Of a DNA stretch of 64,000 bases, positions 10,467 through 21,140 are shown in pieces. The position numbers and the translations under genes are program-made. The stretch comes from Isoetes taiwanensis (taxonomy: Eukaryota; Streptophyta; Lycopodiopsida; Isoetales; Isoetaceae). Numbering within the stretch: position 1 is the first letter of the stretch; every line of letters starts with the position of its first letter. The notes under the pieces were generated by a model, which was given only the letters and a program-made list of their open reading frames with translations, did not search any database and was not told the DNA's origin. The stretch lies in assembly GCA_021234155.1 (NCBI GenBank), contig JAJEKV010000101.1:267986-331985 (forward strand), written 5' to 3'.

Positions 10467-12856
10467 CTTTGAGTACAATGTCTTTAACCCGCGCAATCCA
10501 GAAAGGACGCTCTTCGTCATCGTCAGTCGAAGGTACAGCTATAAGCATCCCCTTACTCAAATCTGCTAGTTTTTCTGGAGTTTGGCCTTGGTTCTTTTTC
10601 AAGGCACGTCTACTTCCGAGGTACATTACACGATCAGGTTCCTTGTTGACTTCAGTACTGCAGAACACGGAACCCTTTGCAATTCCTTGGTCTGCCTCAA
10701 CAAGGGGATGAACTTGAGTACCAGGCCAACAAAAAGCAACTTCCAGGGAGATGCTGTTGAGGGATTTAGTTACATCCTGCATTATTGAAAAGAAATTCTC
10801 CCACCAGCCTTTGTCCTCCTCACTGAAGTACTTAAAACCTGACCTTATACTTTTCTCCATGCTGGTCAGTGAGACGAAGGGATTTTTGTCCTTGTTCTTT
10901 TCTGTGTAGTCTATGGCACTTTTCAGTGGCTGCTGAATAGCCCTTCTCATTATCTTAGTTTCAGGAACATATTTTAAATATTGTAGGCCTGCCCAGGCTG
11001 CCAAGTTTGGGAGGTGACAAAGTACTTCCCTTGAAGTTGTGCTTTACCGTCCTTGAGAAATTTTTTTACATGATGTTGAAATGTCAAATTATTCAACTTA
11101 TGGATAGCAGGACCTGTATCACCATGACGCTGGAAAACAAACTCACGAAAATCAAACGTCTCGCTAAGCACTTCGACAACTGGGCAAAAGTATGCTAGTG
11201 GGTATCAAAAAAACGCGGCCCCAGCACTTAGATCAGCACCCTGGATGTACTATTCTATCATAGTATTCCACTTGTTATTAATTGGAGTTGTTACATATTT
11301 CTATTGATTATCTAATTACCGTGTGCTAGTACCAGTAACATCTTAAACAAGCTGCCATATGGGGTGCTATATGAGTGTTTGTCGGCATGTGTCCCGGGGC
11401 CTTTTTTTTTTGCACCCCACCAAAGATACTTTTGCCTAACCGAGTTGGATTGTAAGCTTGCTCAATCACACTGCACAAGGAGATGCACAGAAAATCTGCT
11501 GAACATTTGGTCTATCTGATCATGGGTGTGGCCCATAAGTAAGAAACCAACCTTGACCTTTCGAAAGATACCCAAATCGACCAAAGATTATGCAATAAGC
11601 AAATAACACCTGGTTTTGTTTTCTCTAGTAGTATTGTCTAATCAGATGTGCAACATCGAGGCAACTTCTCCTTTGCCCGAGAAAATCTTATTTAGTATTG
11701 TCACCGTGAGGTTAGGATCGTATGTATATTTGGATAGGTCAAAATACTCACGCACCCTTACAACACCATGAAATATCATCCTTCCCAACCAAATGAAGCC
11801 TCAAAAATCGGATTCATCTAAATCCTTTGGAACATTTACAAAATGGGAAAGTAGCGTCTTCTTTTGATCCATCATAGTCTACCACCAACGTATATATTAA
11901 GTGGCCTCTCAAAGATTTCTTTCTATGTTTTGCTAGCTTCTTTCTCTCCAAGGCTTGAGCCTCTCAGGAACTTGCAACTCTTGAGTTGTCGAAGCGCGAT
12001 TAAGGACATTAGTCGGTACCTTGAAGCAAAGTAAGGCTCCATTTGCGGCTAAGCTTTTGTAAGCCGTGCTATCTGGCGCATGAGCAAAGCGTGTCGATTA
12101 CCACCTTGAAAAAGCAGTGGGCTCCAGGCTAAAAAGCTTTTGTAGCCGTGCTATCTGGCGCGCCGTGCGAAACTTCGAGGGGAAGGGGCTACAAGATTGA
12201 AGAGAGACCTCTTTGTCGCGAGTACTACAAGATTGAAAAAGACACCGCTATCGCACATAGACAAACTCAAGACTAAATAGCCGTGCTTTATGCCCATAAG
12301 ACAATGTCTCTAAGCCGTTACTCACAGAAGGGATTAGATGAAAGGGGCGTACTTTTTCTAGAATATCCTTTGCCATTGATCGTTTTCCTTTAATGTGGAG
12401 CAGCTAGTATACCAAAATGTGCCTCTTGAATCTAACAAGATTAAATTCTTGCTTCCACAACCTCAAGAAGTAGGAATAGGATATGAACTTACGACTTGAA
12501 CTCTGGAAAAGATCCTTGTACATGCTGTAGACTTCCTTCTTAGTACTCATGCGGCCGGATGATATCTCTGGATTTGTTTGAAAAATCGCTCCCGCAGGTT
12601 GGAGTCAAAAGAAACCTACCAGCCAAGCTTTTGCTTCTAGGCAATACATCACAGGCAACTTTTTTTGGGTGTGAATAGTCATCAATGCGCGGATTCTGTC
12701 TAACCTCTTTTGCACTCTTGACATGTGGCGACTTCCAATGGCATGTATTCTTTTTTTAAAAGCAAGTTGGCTGCTTGTGTTGCTCGAAATATAGTATGAA
12801 AAATTGTCTCCAACTTCGGGCCTTAATTTGTATGCCAAATTACAACTCTTGATCAC
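10450..12856 (-). pseudogene. DUF7869-like DDE transposase-like gene, copy 1
   Basis: Read on the minus strand, the pieces occur in family order. A region with VYSMYKDLFQ and a following W..EF pattern lies near 12530-12450. A basic stretch (KLAKHRKK) is near 11930, MMDQKKTLL (first acidic motif) at 11875-11855, LDNTTRENK (second) at 11641-11614, and GHTHDQIDQMF (third) at 11532-11501. The C-terminal domain runs from 11171 to 10450, open for 184 codons at its end, with PFWIARV near the stop. I know this motif set from DUF7869-type proteins, probable RNase H-fold transposases of poorly classified elements; the DDE reading is inference. Several frameshifts and possible introns interrupt it. The start is not determined and could lie near 13.3 kb. 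Confidence 0.75.
12051..12165. repeat. duplicated hairpin-rich segment in transposase intron
   Basis: AAGCTTTTGTAGCCGTGCTA followed by TCTGGCGC occurs at about 12132-12160, and with one extra A at about 12051-12080. It lies between transposase coding blocks, so it is probably intronic. It resembles the other GC-rich palindromic units in this window. Confidence 0.5.
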
Positions 12857-14198
12857 CTTTAGACATTTGACAAAACCGTTGTCTTATGTGCCTTAAAGGC
12901 GAAAATGTAAGGCCTATAAGCATTTTTTAAACAACAATTCGGTCTCCTCGACTTTCTCATGTAAGACAGTCCATCAATGGCTTCGCGCCTCTTGTTCTAA
13001 AAGCTTTTCTTGTGGGATCCCTCTTAAATCTTGCCTTAGCTAGCAGTATGGGTTTTCAACTGCGGGACTTTTATTACGGCGTGCAATACGTGGTAGGTCT
13101 TTCAGAGTGCGAGCAAGACGTCTTCAAACACGCGGTCATCAACCTTTGTTGCCCTCAGCGGAAGTGCAGTGCTGTCGGCAAATAATGTTCTCGACTTTCT
13201 CTTGAGAATCGAAGGTCTTCCTCGAAGCCCTTTCGTTAAAGAAGGGCCGGAAGACGCGACACCACGTCTCTCCAGCCAGAATCTGCAATATATTGCAGCG
13301 ATTAGGTGTAGTTCCCGGAGAGGTGAAGGAGTATCAAAATAGAGTGAGTACGTTGAGTAGGGGAAAGAGGAGAATATACTTCATGATTGTGGCGGGGAGG
13401 GTGTTTTAAAAACTAAGAATCTTGTCAAAACGTGTTTTGGAGATGGAGTTTGAAAAGAGGTAGACACACGCAGTAGGGTGTAAAGGGAGGGAGACGGTGT
13501 GGAGGAGGTAGCATCCGGAGAAGCGTGATCGAAGTCTTCATCATCGCCACCTCACGGTGTGGAGTGTGTTGTAACTAACCACGAGTCAATATTGCCACAT
13601 TAGCGGGGAGGAGTTGAAGTAAAAACGTTGGAGATATTCCCCCAAACATCGACATATGGAAGGTGTCGCCCCTATGGGACACCTTTGGCACTTCTGCACT
13701 TTGGCGTGTCTATTCACTTTGAATATTTTGGAAGATGTCGCCTATGGGACACCTTGCACTTTTTTGCACTTTGGCGTGTCTATTCACCTTGAATATTTTG
13801 TATGTTCTCGTCACCCATGTGGAGGCTCTTGAGATATTCCAAAAAACATCGACATAGGGAAGGTGTCGCCCTATGGGACACTTTCAATTTTCGAAAAAAT
13901 TGCCCTTTTTTGGAATAATATGGAATTCTTTATATTAGGGCTTATTGGGGTTTACCTCGAGTCATCCCTTTTCAAAGATACCTAAGGGGGTCCATATATA
14001 AGGGACTCCCCAAAACATTACCCCCCTTTGTATCAAAAAGTCTTACTTCCCTAATAAGGGAATCTCCTAGATACAGTCTCCTTGATATGATTATTCCCAC
14101 TTAGCACTGGGTGAGAAGATGTGGCCCCACCAGAAGGAACATAGTAACGTCCCTGTACCTAAGGTTGGGAGATTGCCTATAGTCATAACCACTTCGGG
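12857..14198. other. spacer between transposase gene and LINE B
   Basis: I see no convincing coding sequence. The left part may hold further 5' exons of the transposase-like gene. The right part (13630-13890) holds a hairpin repeat cluster, and 13900-14198 is probably LINE B leader. Confidence 0.4.
13631..13885. repeat. GGTGTCGCC..GGGACACC hairpin cluster
   Basis: Three inverted repeats with arms GGTGTC/GACACC around a CCTATGGG core lie at 13662-13683, 13734-13753 and 13862-13882. The flank GAGATATTCC...ACATCGACAT occurs before the first and the third (direct repeat about 199 bp apart). A GGCGTGTCTATTCAC unit recurs 70 bp apart at about 13712 and 13782. Confidence 0.7.
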
Positions 14199-17100
14199 AT
14201 GATCATTGTCTATTGGAATTGCGTGGCATCAAAGGAGCACTCAAGCGTGCTAGGGGTATTAGCGGCAATTAGATCAATGAAAGCGGACATTATCATGCTG
14301 CAGGGAGCATAGGCTCCCCGACTTTGAGGCTAGTTCTCTTGGCGGTGGGTGGGCAATGGCTATTCCTCTTTTGAGTTGTGCAAAATTCGGGGAACTAAGG
14401 GAGGTACTTGTATCCTTTGGAAAGGTCGGACTCGAAAACCATTTCGTGTTGGGGGTGTGGCATTTCAAAACAATAACTAACTATTGGGGGCTTGTTAATG
14501 TTCGCCTCAATAAACCAGCAGAGGGGCAATTATGTGGAATAATATTGAGGTTGGTTTTCCAAAGACGAGAACGCCGTTGATAACCGGATACTTGGGGTGA
14601 CCTAAATATGACCGACACATTGGGATCAAAAAGTGGGCTTGCATAGGAATCTGAAGAGGAAGAACGAGCCCCGGCTTTCTCTCAATCAGCAAGGGCTTTT
14701 CTCCGGTTCCTCCCTCCAATACTACATTTTCTGGTCTAGCAAAATGTATGGGTCGGATAGAGTGTATTGTTTGCTTGATAGATTTTACTGCCAACAAATC
14801 TGCAGAATTTATGGACAAATCCTATGTTGAAGGAGATCTTGCATTCACTCATTTGGGATCATGTTCCATGAGGCTTACCTGGGAGGATATCCCTCCGCCA
14901 GATGTCGGGTAATATTCCTTTCAAGTTCAACGTCTCATGGTTAACCAAAGAAGTGTTCAGAACCCTTTTAAGGCTTTCCTTGGCTCAATCGGAAAATGGG
15001 GACAACTCCCCTCCATGAAGGCATGGGTCCATAAGCTCAACTTCATGAAAGCTTGGGTCAAGAAATGGGAAAGAAATAGGGCTCGATCTTCAAGAAGGAA
15101 AAGGATCTTTGTCTATAATAGTCTCCGGATTATCAAGCAAGAACTTTTAGCGACCCCTATAACCGAGATAAACACGCTTTGGGAGGAGCTCAAAGCAAAG
15201 CTAAAGCTATAGAAGAGGAGGAAGGGGTGTGTGCTATACGCCCAAAACTAAATGGTGTACACGTTGAACTTGATCATGAGAATTCTAAGTGTTTTTAGAA
15301 TTTGGGGCCGATTAGCGAAAAAATAGCATTACCTCTATCAAAGATCAAAATCAGGTCCTCCTAACGGATCGGGATGAAATCAAACGCTTCATTAGGGAAA
15401 ACTTCCGGGACCAATTTAAAGAGGAACCGATTCCATCCACTTTACGGATCGAGAATTGCTAAATGGCTGCCAAAGGTTGATTATACAACACTTGGTTTGG
15501 AAGGCGACAATCAATCCTTACTTCAACCACTAGGGATGAAGAAGTCTATAGAACGCTTTGCTCCCTCGGCAACTAGTAAATCCTCGGTCCCGGGCGGATT
15601 TCCCGGGAGTTTTTCGGGGAGTTCCGGGAATTCTTGGGGCGGGACTTCCTCCCGAGCTATTAGGGGTGCATGGAACTCCCGCCTTTACATCCTTCCTTGG
15701 CATTTGGATTCATCACTCTCGTCCCTAAAGTGTCAAGACCTCAGTTATTAGTGAATGGAACCTATTGCTTTGACCAATGTCCTATATAAGGTCATCATGA
15801 AAGTTCTGGCTAACCGCCTCAAACCTATCCTAAAATAGGATTATTGGCGAGAACAATCAGCCTTTCTCCTGGAAGAAACATTACGGATAATTACTTGGTC
15901 GCTAGGGAAGGGTTACATTGGTGTAGGGTATCAAAACGTAACCGTGTCATAAAAGATGGATTTCGGGAAGGCTTATGACTCTCTTAGATGGGAGGCTCGC
16001 AGAGGTGATGGTTCATATGGGTTTCCATAGGCGGTTTGTTGATATCTCTATGGGCATGAACAAAATTAGCATCAACATCGGTGCTTGTTAATGGGGAACC
16101 ATCCGCCTCTTTGATCTCTGAAAAGGTGTCGGGCAAGGGTGCCCTTGGCTCCTTACTTGTTTCTCATTATGGCAAATCTCTCACTAGGATGGTGAAACTC
16201 AAAATTTCAAAGGTTCAATGAGTGGTCTCTCCTACCGTGTGGTCTTTGACGAGCTCACAATTATGCAATATCACGGGCGACACCTTCATGTTTCTCATAT
16301 TTGATGATGGTAGCTTTCAAGACATTTTGGGACGTTCTCCGCCTTTGAGATCATATCCGGGATTGGTCTTAACCCTAACAAATGTTCCACTCTATGGGCA
16401 CTAGAGATCTGGCGGATCCTCGAGCTAGTATGCTAGGGTTTCGGTGGGTGGCGGTGAATCAATCACTCTTCCGGGCCTTCCACTTTCCTTATCCGATAGT
16501 ATCAAAGGACTCGCAGTCGCCTCTGTTGGATCGTCTTGAAAAGAAGGTTGCCCTATGGTCACCCAAAGGTCTTGCGGTTAATGGCGTGTAATTGGCTTCC
16601 AATCTTTGCCCTTCTTTGCCTCTCACATTTTCTTCTCGTCTGTGATAGTGGCAATGTAAATTTGTGTACAATCAGATCCAGTCATAATCGAAATTTATCC
16701 GGGAGGTATGGCCAAGGTTGGTTGGTCGTAATTATGTAGTGATAAGAAAGAAGGTGGTCCAGGTTGCAAAAGACCCTTCTCTCGTGCTCGAGCATTAGCG
16801 ACCCGGATACATATGGAGAGTACTACAAGGTGACACTTCCCTGCCACGGTATTTGTCGGATATTGGTTTCAACGATGTAAACTCAAAAGCAAGCCCTCCC
16901 TCCTAGGGACGATTTGAGCCGCCTTTTAGAGACTTCAAGATAGCCCCGTGGTACCTCTCCCGTTATGAGAAGAATACTCCAAGCATGGGCGAGAGGTGCT
17001 ACCATTATGCTCTCACCTAAGCTACCTCCACATCTTTGGTAAGATCAATCGCTTTCGGAATATTAGGGTTTTGGGATCAAGGAATCTTCCTCTTGCACTT

Positions 17101-17548
17101 GTACACCCCGGATCTATAGTAAGTGGAAAAGTCACACGGGATCTCCAGGCTATCTCACCTTTGGGGAATGGTAGATGGATCTCTGGTCCAAACTAAAAGG
17201 CAGGTCCCAAATGTTTGGCGGGGTGATAGGAAGATCCCGAGGAAATCCGGGCTAATATCTCTGATCTCTCTGGACTGGAGGGTCACGAAGAAAGTTGGGA
17301 GTAATGTGGAATTCCCTTCCTACAAGGTAGCTAAAAAGGTTTATCGAGCGCTCCGTGGAGAAGTTCCCCTTAAAGCTGAGCTCATTCTAGGGGTCAATAG
17401 ACCAGCTACTATTCAACTCCTTGCCAACTCACAAGTCCATGTGTTCTCGAAGAATCCAGTTTTTACGGTGGACAGCCCTTCAAGGTGGCCTCTCCTCAAT
17501 ACTAAACTCTTCACGAGGTATCTCGACAAAGTGAGCTTTGCCCTCTAG
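14199..17548 (+). pseudogene. LINE B ORF2: endonuclease and reverse transcriptase, broken
   Basis: The ATG at 14199 opens MIIVYWNC, followed by IRSMKADIIMLQG. This matches the N-terminal start of the apurinic endonuclease (WNC and the LQ(E) metal-binding motif, the E lost here). The reverse transcriptase follows with TNVLYKVIMKVLANRLKP at about 15770, QSAFL at about 15856, KMDFGKAYDSLRW at about 15953-15990 and GCPLAPYL near 16140. The FADD box is damaged near 16270-16310. ORF 14937-15212 lies between the two domains. Many frameshifts show that it is dead. Confidence 0.78.
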
Positions 17549-18230
17549 GCTGTCAAGCTAAGCGAATCCCTTTTGCAGCGTGTTCTTTTTTGCCCTAGGA
17601 TTTCTGACTTTTGGAGGTGGGTTACTCCTATTCTAGGACTTGACTCACACCAACTCAACTGGCCGGGTATTATAATTTCATGCAGGGAGCTGCCAAATTA
17701 CTACTTCTCACGGTATCAATTGTCCCTTTGGGTGGTCCGAAGCATCGATGCGGTGGCTTACTGCGGGGGCAAGGCGTTTTGCATTGACAAAATTAAAAGC
17801 CTCTTCAATATGGAGGTGGCCTTAATGGCGCCTAGCCCATGATCCTGAAAAGTTGGGTAGGAACTATAATAAGGAACTTGATAGAATTGGCAAGCTTGAA
17901 GGGTTTTACACGTACTTCAAGTGTAATTTTGGTTGACAAGGATGAAGGCAATCATCAATGAAGGGAGGTAAACTCTTGTCTAGATCCTAAAATGAACAAC
18001 CCCAAACGGGTAATGGTGGTGGAAGTGCCGAAATTTATCTATAGTACTCGCTCTTGTGGTGAAGAAGGTGCTTTGCCCTATAGTACCTACATGAGTGGGG
18101 AAGAAGAGCTGGTTGGGCCACTAGTACACCTTCAATTGCCGGGTCTTGGGTCTCTAGATTATATTTCTCTATCTGTCCCGTTGAGGGGACCCAATGTACT
18201 CTTTTTCTAAACTAATAAATTATACTCTTT

Positions 18231-18259
18231 AAAAAAAAAAAAAAAAAAACAAAAAAAAA
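18231..18259 (+). other. poly(A) tail of LINE B
   Basis: Nineteen A, one C and nine A close the element and mark its 3' end and plus orientation. Confidence 0.9.
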
Positions 18260-18917
18260 CCGTCTTTGTCGTCGCTCTCCATTGCTGCACAAGGAAGAGT
18301 GACTTGTTTCAGCCATTAAAACCTCTCCCTTCAAACCTGCAAGTCTACATGCCCATGCGCGCATAGAAGAGCGATTACAAGCGTAATATACACTAGTTGT
18401 CCATGCGGCATAGGCAGGAAAAAATATGTCTATGTCGCGGCGCTTGTCAATGAAAGTAGATGCCACACAACCAAGAAACATTACAAAATATTAGACTTAT
18501 CTCCACAAGCCAATGTCGCAACCAAAACTAGATCGCATTATGCAAGAATTCATAAACCGAACGACAAAAGTACGTAACACAATATAAATCTGAAAACATA
18601 TGGAGGCATTTGCATATCTGATTATACTCCAAAGGCATTTCGACCTCAGCCTAGAATTTTGCTCTTCCCGTTCCGAATCAGTAGCATCTCCATAGAGTTA
18701 CGCTCGCGATAGCGTCGCAAACATGTCGGTGGAAGGTACTTAAACATCTCAGGCCGATGCTTGATTCTACGATTACTTGTTAGAAATTTTATACCAAATG
18801 TTGCCCGTTTAGGGACTTTTGCTTAGAGTCAAAGATAGTTGATTTTAAGCTTTTTTGGACATCTGTTTGCAAATTTCTTCTTGGGCATTAGCATTTAGTG
18901 TTTTTTTCTTTCATTGT

Positions 18918-18973
18918 CTATGCGCGCATAGGCATTCTGTCTTTTTTCTTATTATTGTTTTTGCGCGCACAGG
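18918..18973. repeat. left part of 40 bp-period palindrome array
   Basis: CTATGCGCGCATAG at 18918-18931 is followed 41 bp later by the degenerate unit TTTTGCGCGCACAG (18959-18972). With LINE C removed, the spacing to the next unit (20951) is about 43 bp, so this was continuous with the right part. Confidence 0.8.
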
Positions 18974-18974
18974 C

Positions 18975-18990
18975 ATATTGTTTTTTCTCT
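18975..18990. repeat. left target-site duplication of LINE C
   Basis: ATATTGTTTTTTCTCT is identical at 20924-20939. It proves insertion of LINE C into the palindrome array. Confidence 0.9.
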
Positions 18991-20923
18991 GGAATCTTTG
19001 TGCTTGGAGATGGGTGCTCGTGAGTATGGCGCCTAGGGTTGCCAGCGTCTGTTCTTGTAACTTGAGCATCAGGACTCCGTTTTCGATGATCTTTAGTTCG
19101 TTGGAAAGCTTATTCCGAGAGCTCTCTATCAGTATACATTTTATTAGAGTTTGTTATTAGGTTGGTGGCCGGATTTGGGCCTGTGTGATTTCGGCCACTT
19201 TTAGTAGAGATGGGGAAGACAGATCTTGCTCCGACTTCTAAGGTTAGCGCAAAAGCAGTGAAGCTACCGCCGGGTTTGGTGATCGTGATCCCGGTTGTGC
19301 AAAAAGAGATAAATAATTCAGTTGAAAGTTCTTTGCCATCGTTGGTGATTGCTCCGGGGTTCTTGAAGAAAGGGATTTTCCTCTCTTGCAAAGTATACCG
19401 CAAGTAAGGGGAGTGGAAGTTACATGGAATTTGCATCAAACAGTGCAGGACCCCGTCTCTAATGTAATTTGCTCAGCCCCAGGCAAATGATAGTGCTTGA
19501 AAGTCATCCTGATTACGTTAAAAAGTTTCATATCAAAGATTTAGTGATTGGCTTTGTAAAGATATATCTAGTGCATCTAGAAAGGCAAGGGTAGCAACCG
19601 GCTTTACGGTATTGTCCAAGGGAGTAAGGATGAGTTGTCGCAATCTTAGACATATTGAAAGCTCGACGGACTTCGGCTTCAACAAAGAATTGCCTCCGGA
19701 TGATATATTTTACGAGTCTGATGTAGTTCAAGCTTCTGGTATTCCTGTGGTTGAGGTGGACCATCAAGCACATATTAAGTGTCTTGAGAACCTATCCTCA
19801 TGTGCGCCCTGGGTTATTTTACTGGTGGCTATTTGGATTTTTCATGGTTCCGTATTTGGTTATCTCTAGGCTTTTGGCGCCTTGACTTCCTCCTTTTGGA
19901 TCCATCAAGTTGTTGGCGAAAAACTTTGTTCTTATTATGTTTGAAAGTAGTGATGCGATGGACTCTCGATGTCAAGAGGGATTGATCCAAGTGGGGAGTA
20001 TATGATGTATCAATATTACTCTCCGTTTTTCACCGAGATATAGTTCGCGCATTAAAGATGCCTTGTTGGTTCTCGATACCTAATCTTCCCCGATCTAATG
20101 GCCCATCAATTTCTAGTTGCAATTGCAACCGGTCTTGGGGTTCATATCGACATTCCATCATGAACGGTCCCGAGGATTTGTGTCTCAATGCCGGTGGATT
20201 CGGCTTTACCAGATTGTATAGTGGTGAAAAGTGGGCCTTGGTATAAGAAGTTGGATCTTAAGCTTCTGAATGGTCCAAAATTATCCCGTCTGTTTCCTGA
20301 CAAGGAGGCTTTTGCTAGCTTTAAGTTGAGGCACTCGTGCATCTCAGGCATCTGTTCAACCTTCTTCTCGTGGGCTCAAGCTCCCTGTTGTTACTTCTTC
20401 ATCTATTCATGATCAACCTTTACCAGTTGTGTTGCACTCCTCATCCATGGAAGATGCTCTAATTCCAGTTCCGACAGTGTCATCTTTAGCGCCATCATCT
20501 GTACCTATAATTCATTCTTCTCTCCATCTTGATGCTTCTTCCTCTCATGTCTCTGAGGTTGTTATGGCTGATGGTCCTAATCTTCTGTGCGCAAAAGAGT
20601 CATGGCAGCAGGTCAATTGGAAGAAGGCGGCGAGGAAAAAGTCTGTTATGTCATCTCACGAGGCTACCCCGCCTCGTTCTATTCAGTGGCATGATAATTT
20701 GATGTCTATTGATGATCATCTCGACGTGGTAGACCATGTTGATTGTGATGAGGCCATTAAACGCCTCAAGGTGGCACAAGGAGTTTGAGTATATACTGTG
20801 TATGGGTGGTTTTGCTTAGTGGACTATTTCTTCCTCTAGGTTTTGAGTCCCATGTCACAGGTCCCTTGTATGTATCTTGATTTTTCTTGATAATAGATTG
20901 TCGTCCTTCAATAAAAAAAAAAA
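18991..20923 (+). mobile_element. LINE C, ORF1-only non-LTR insertion
   Basis: An insertion of about 1.93 kb is bounded by a perfect 16 bp target duplication and ends in a 12-base A tract preceded by TTCAATAAA. It holds a decayed ORF1 (19210-20787) but no endonuclease or reverse transcriptase. It is either a processed subgenomic LINE transcript or a non-autonomous derivative mobilised in trans. Confidence 0.88.
19210..20787 (+). pseudogene. LINE C ORF1, DUF4283-like
   Basis: The ATG at 19210 opens MGKTDLAP and the end is at 20787 in a KR-rich tail (WQQVNWKKAARKK, like the W..V..KKR end of LINE A ORF1). The middle (IPNLPR near 20065, then IATGLGVHIDIP in a neighbouring frame, and MPVDSALPD near 20188) follows the DUF4283 layout of plant L1 ORF1 proteins. 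Several frameshifts split it into blocks at 19210-19407, 19612-19869, 20188-20412 and 20429-20787. Low-complexity Ser/Pro sequence precedes the end. Confidence 0.7.
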
Positions 20924-20939
20924 ATATTGTTTTTTCTCT
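20924..20939. repeat. right target-site duplication of LINE C
   Basis: Identical to 18975-18990. The first A is shared with the poly(A) tract. Confidence 0.9.
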
Positions 20940-20950
20940 TCTTGTATTGT

Positions 20951-21084
20951 CTATGCGCGCATAGGCACCAACATTTTTAGCAACCCTTGTCTATGCGCGC
21001 ATAGGCGTTTACCTTTTATCCTGCCATTGTCTATGCGCGCATAGGCAGAATGTTTTTTACTTGCTATTGTCTATGTGCGCATAG
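20951..21084. repeat. palindrome array, exact 40 bp period
   Basis: CTATGCGCGCATAG starts at 20951, 20991 and 21031, and CTATGTGCGCATAG at 21071, each exactly 40 bp apart. The conserved unit is about 21 bp (ATTGTCTATGCGCGCATAGG plus C). The 19 bp between units are unrelated and T-rich. With 18918-18973 the original array had at least six units. Confidence 0.92.
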
Positions 21085-21140
21085 GCCTTTCCATTGTTAG
21101 ATCTGCTTGTGCTTGTACATTTTCTAGCTGTCTTTTCTAG

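Larger units (their letters stand above)
14199..18259 (+). mobile_element. LINE B, L1-like retrotransposon, 5'-truncated or with short leader
   Basis: The element has an endonuclease start at 14199, reverse transcriptase motifs at 15.77-16.3 kb, an open block at 17123-17548 and a 29-base poly(A) tract (one C) at 18231-18259. No ORF1 is visible upstream. I could not find a convincing target duplication for the poly(A) end, so the 5' boundary is uncertain. Confidence 0.75.
18260..18990. other. non-coding stretch with degenerate TATGCGCGCATA palindromes
   Basis: I see no supported gene. CCATGCGCGCATAG at 18353-18366 and CCATGCGGCATAG at 18401-18413 are palindromes of the same type as the array at 18918-21084. 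The open minus frame at 18481-18212 runs into the LINE B poly(A) and is probably chance. Confidence 0.5.

Noticed and set aside
14199-18259. A target-site duplication for LINE B
   Set aside because: Sequences similar to the bases after the poly(A) (near 12205 and 13525) are too weak and too far from the 5' end to be trusted.
18212-18481. Minus ORF overlapping the LINE B poly(A)
   Set aside because: Its C-terminal half is poly(T) translation and the rest lies in palindrome-bearing non-coding sequence.
20951-21084. A CRISPR array (palindromic repeats of about 21 bp, spacers of 19 bp)
   Set aside because: The spacing is CRISPR-like, but the context is plant nuclear DNA with spliced genes and retrotransposons, there are no cas genes, repeats are too short and nearly fully palindromic, and spacers are T-rich.
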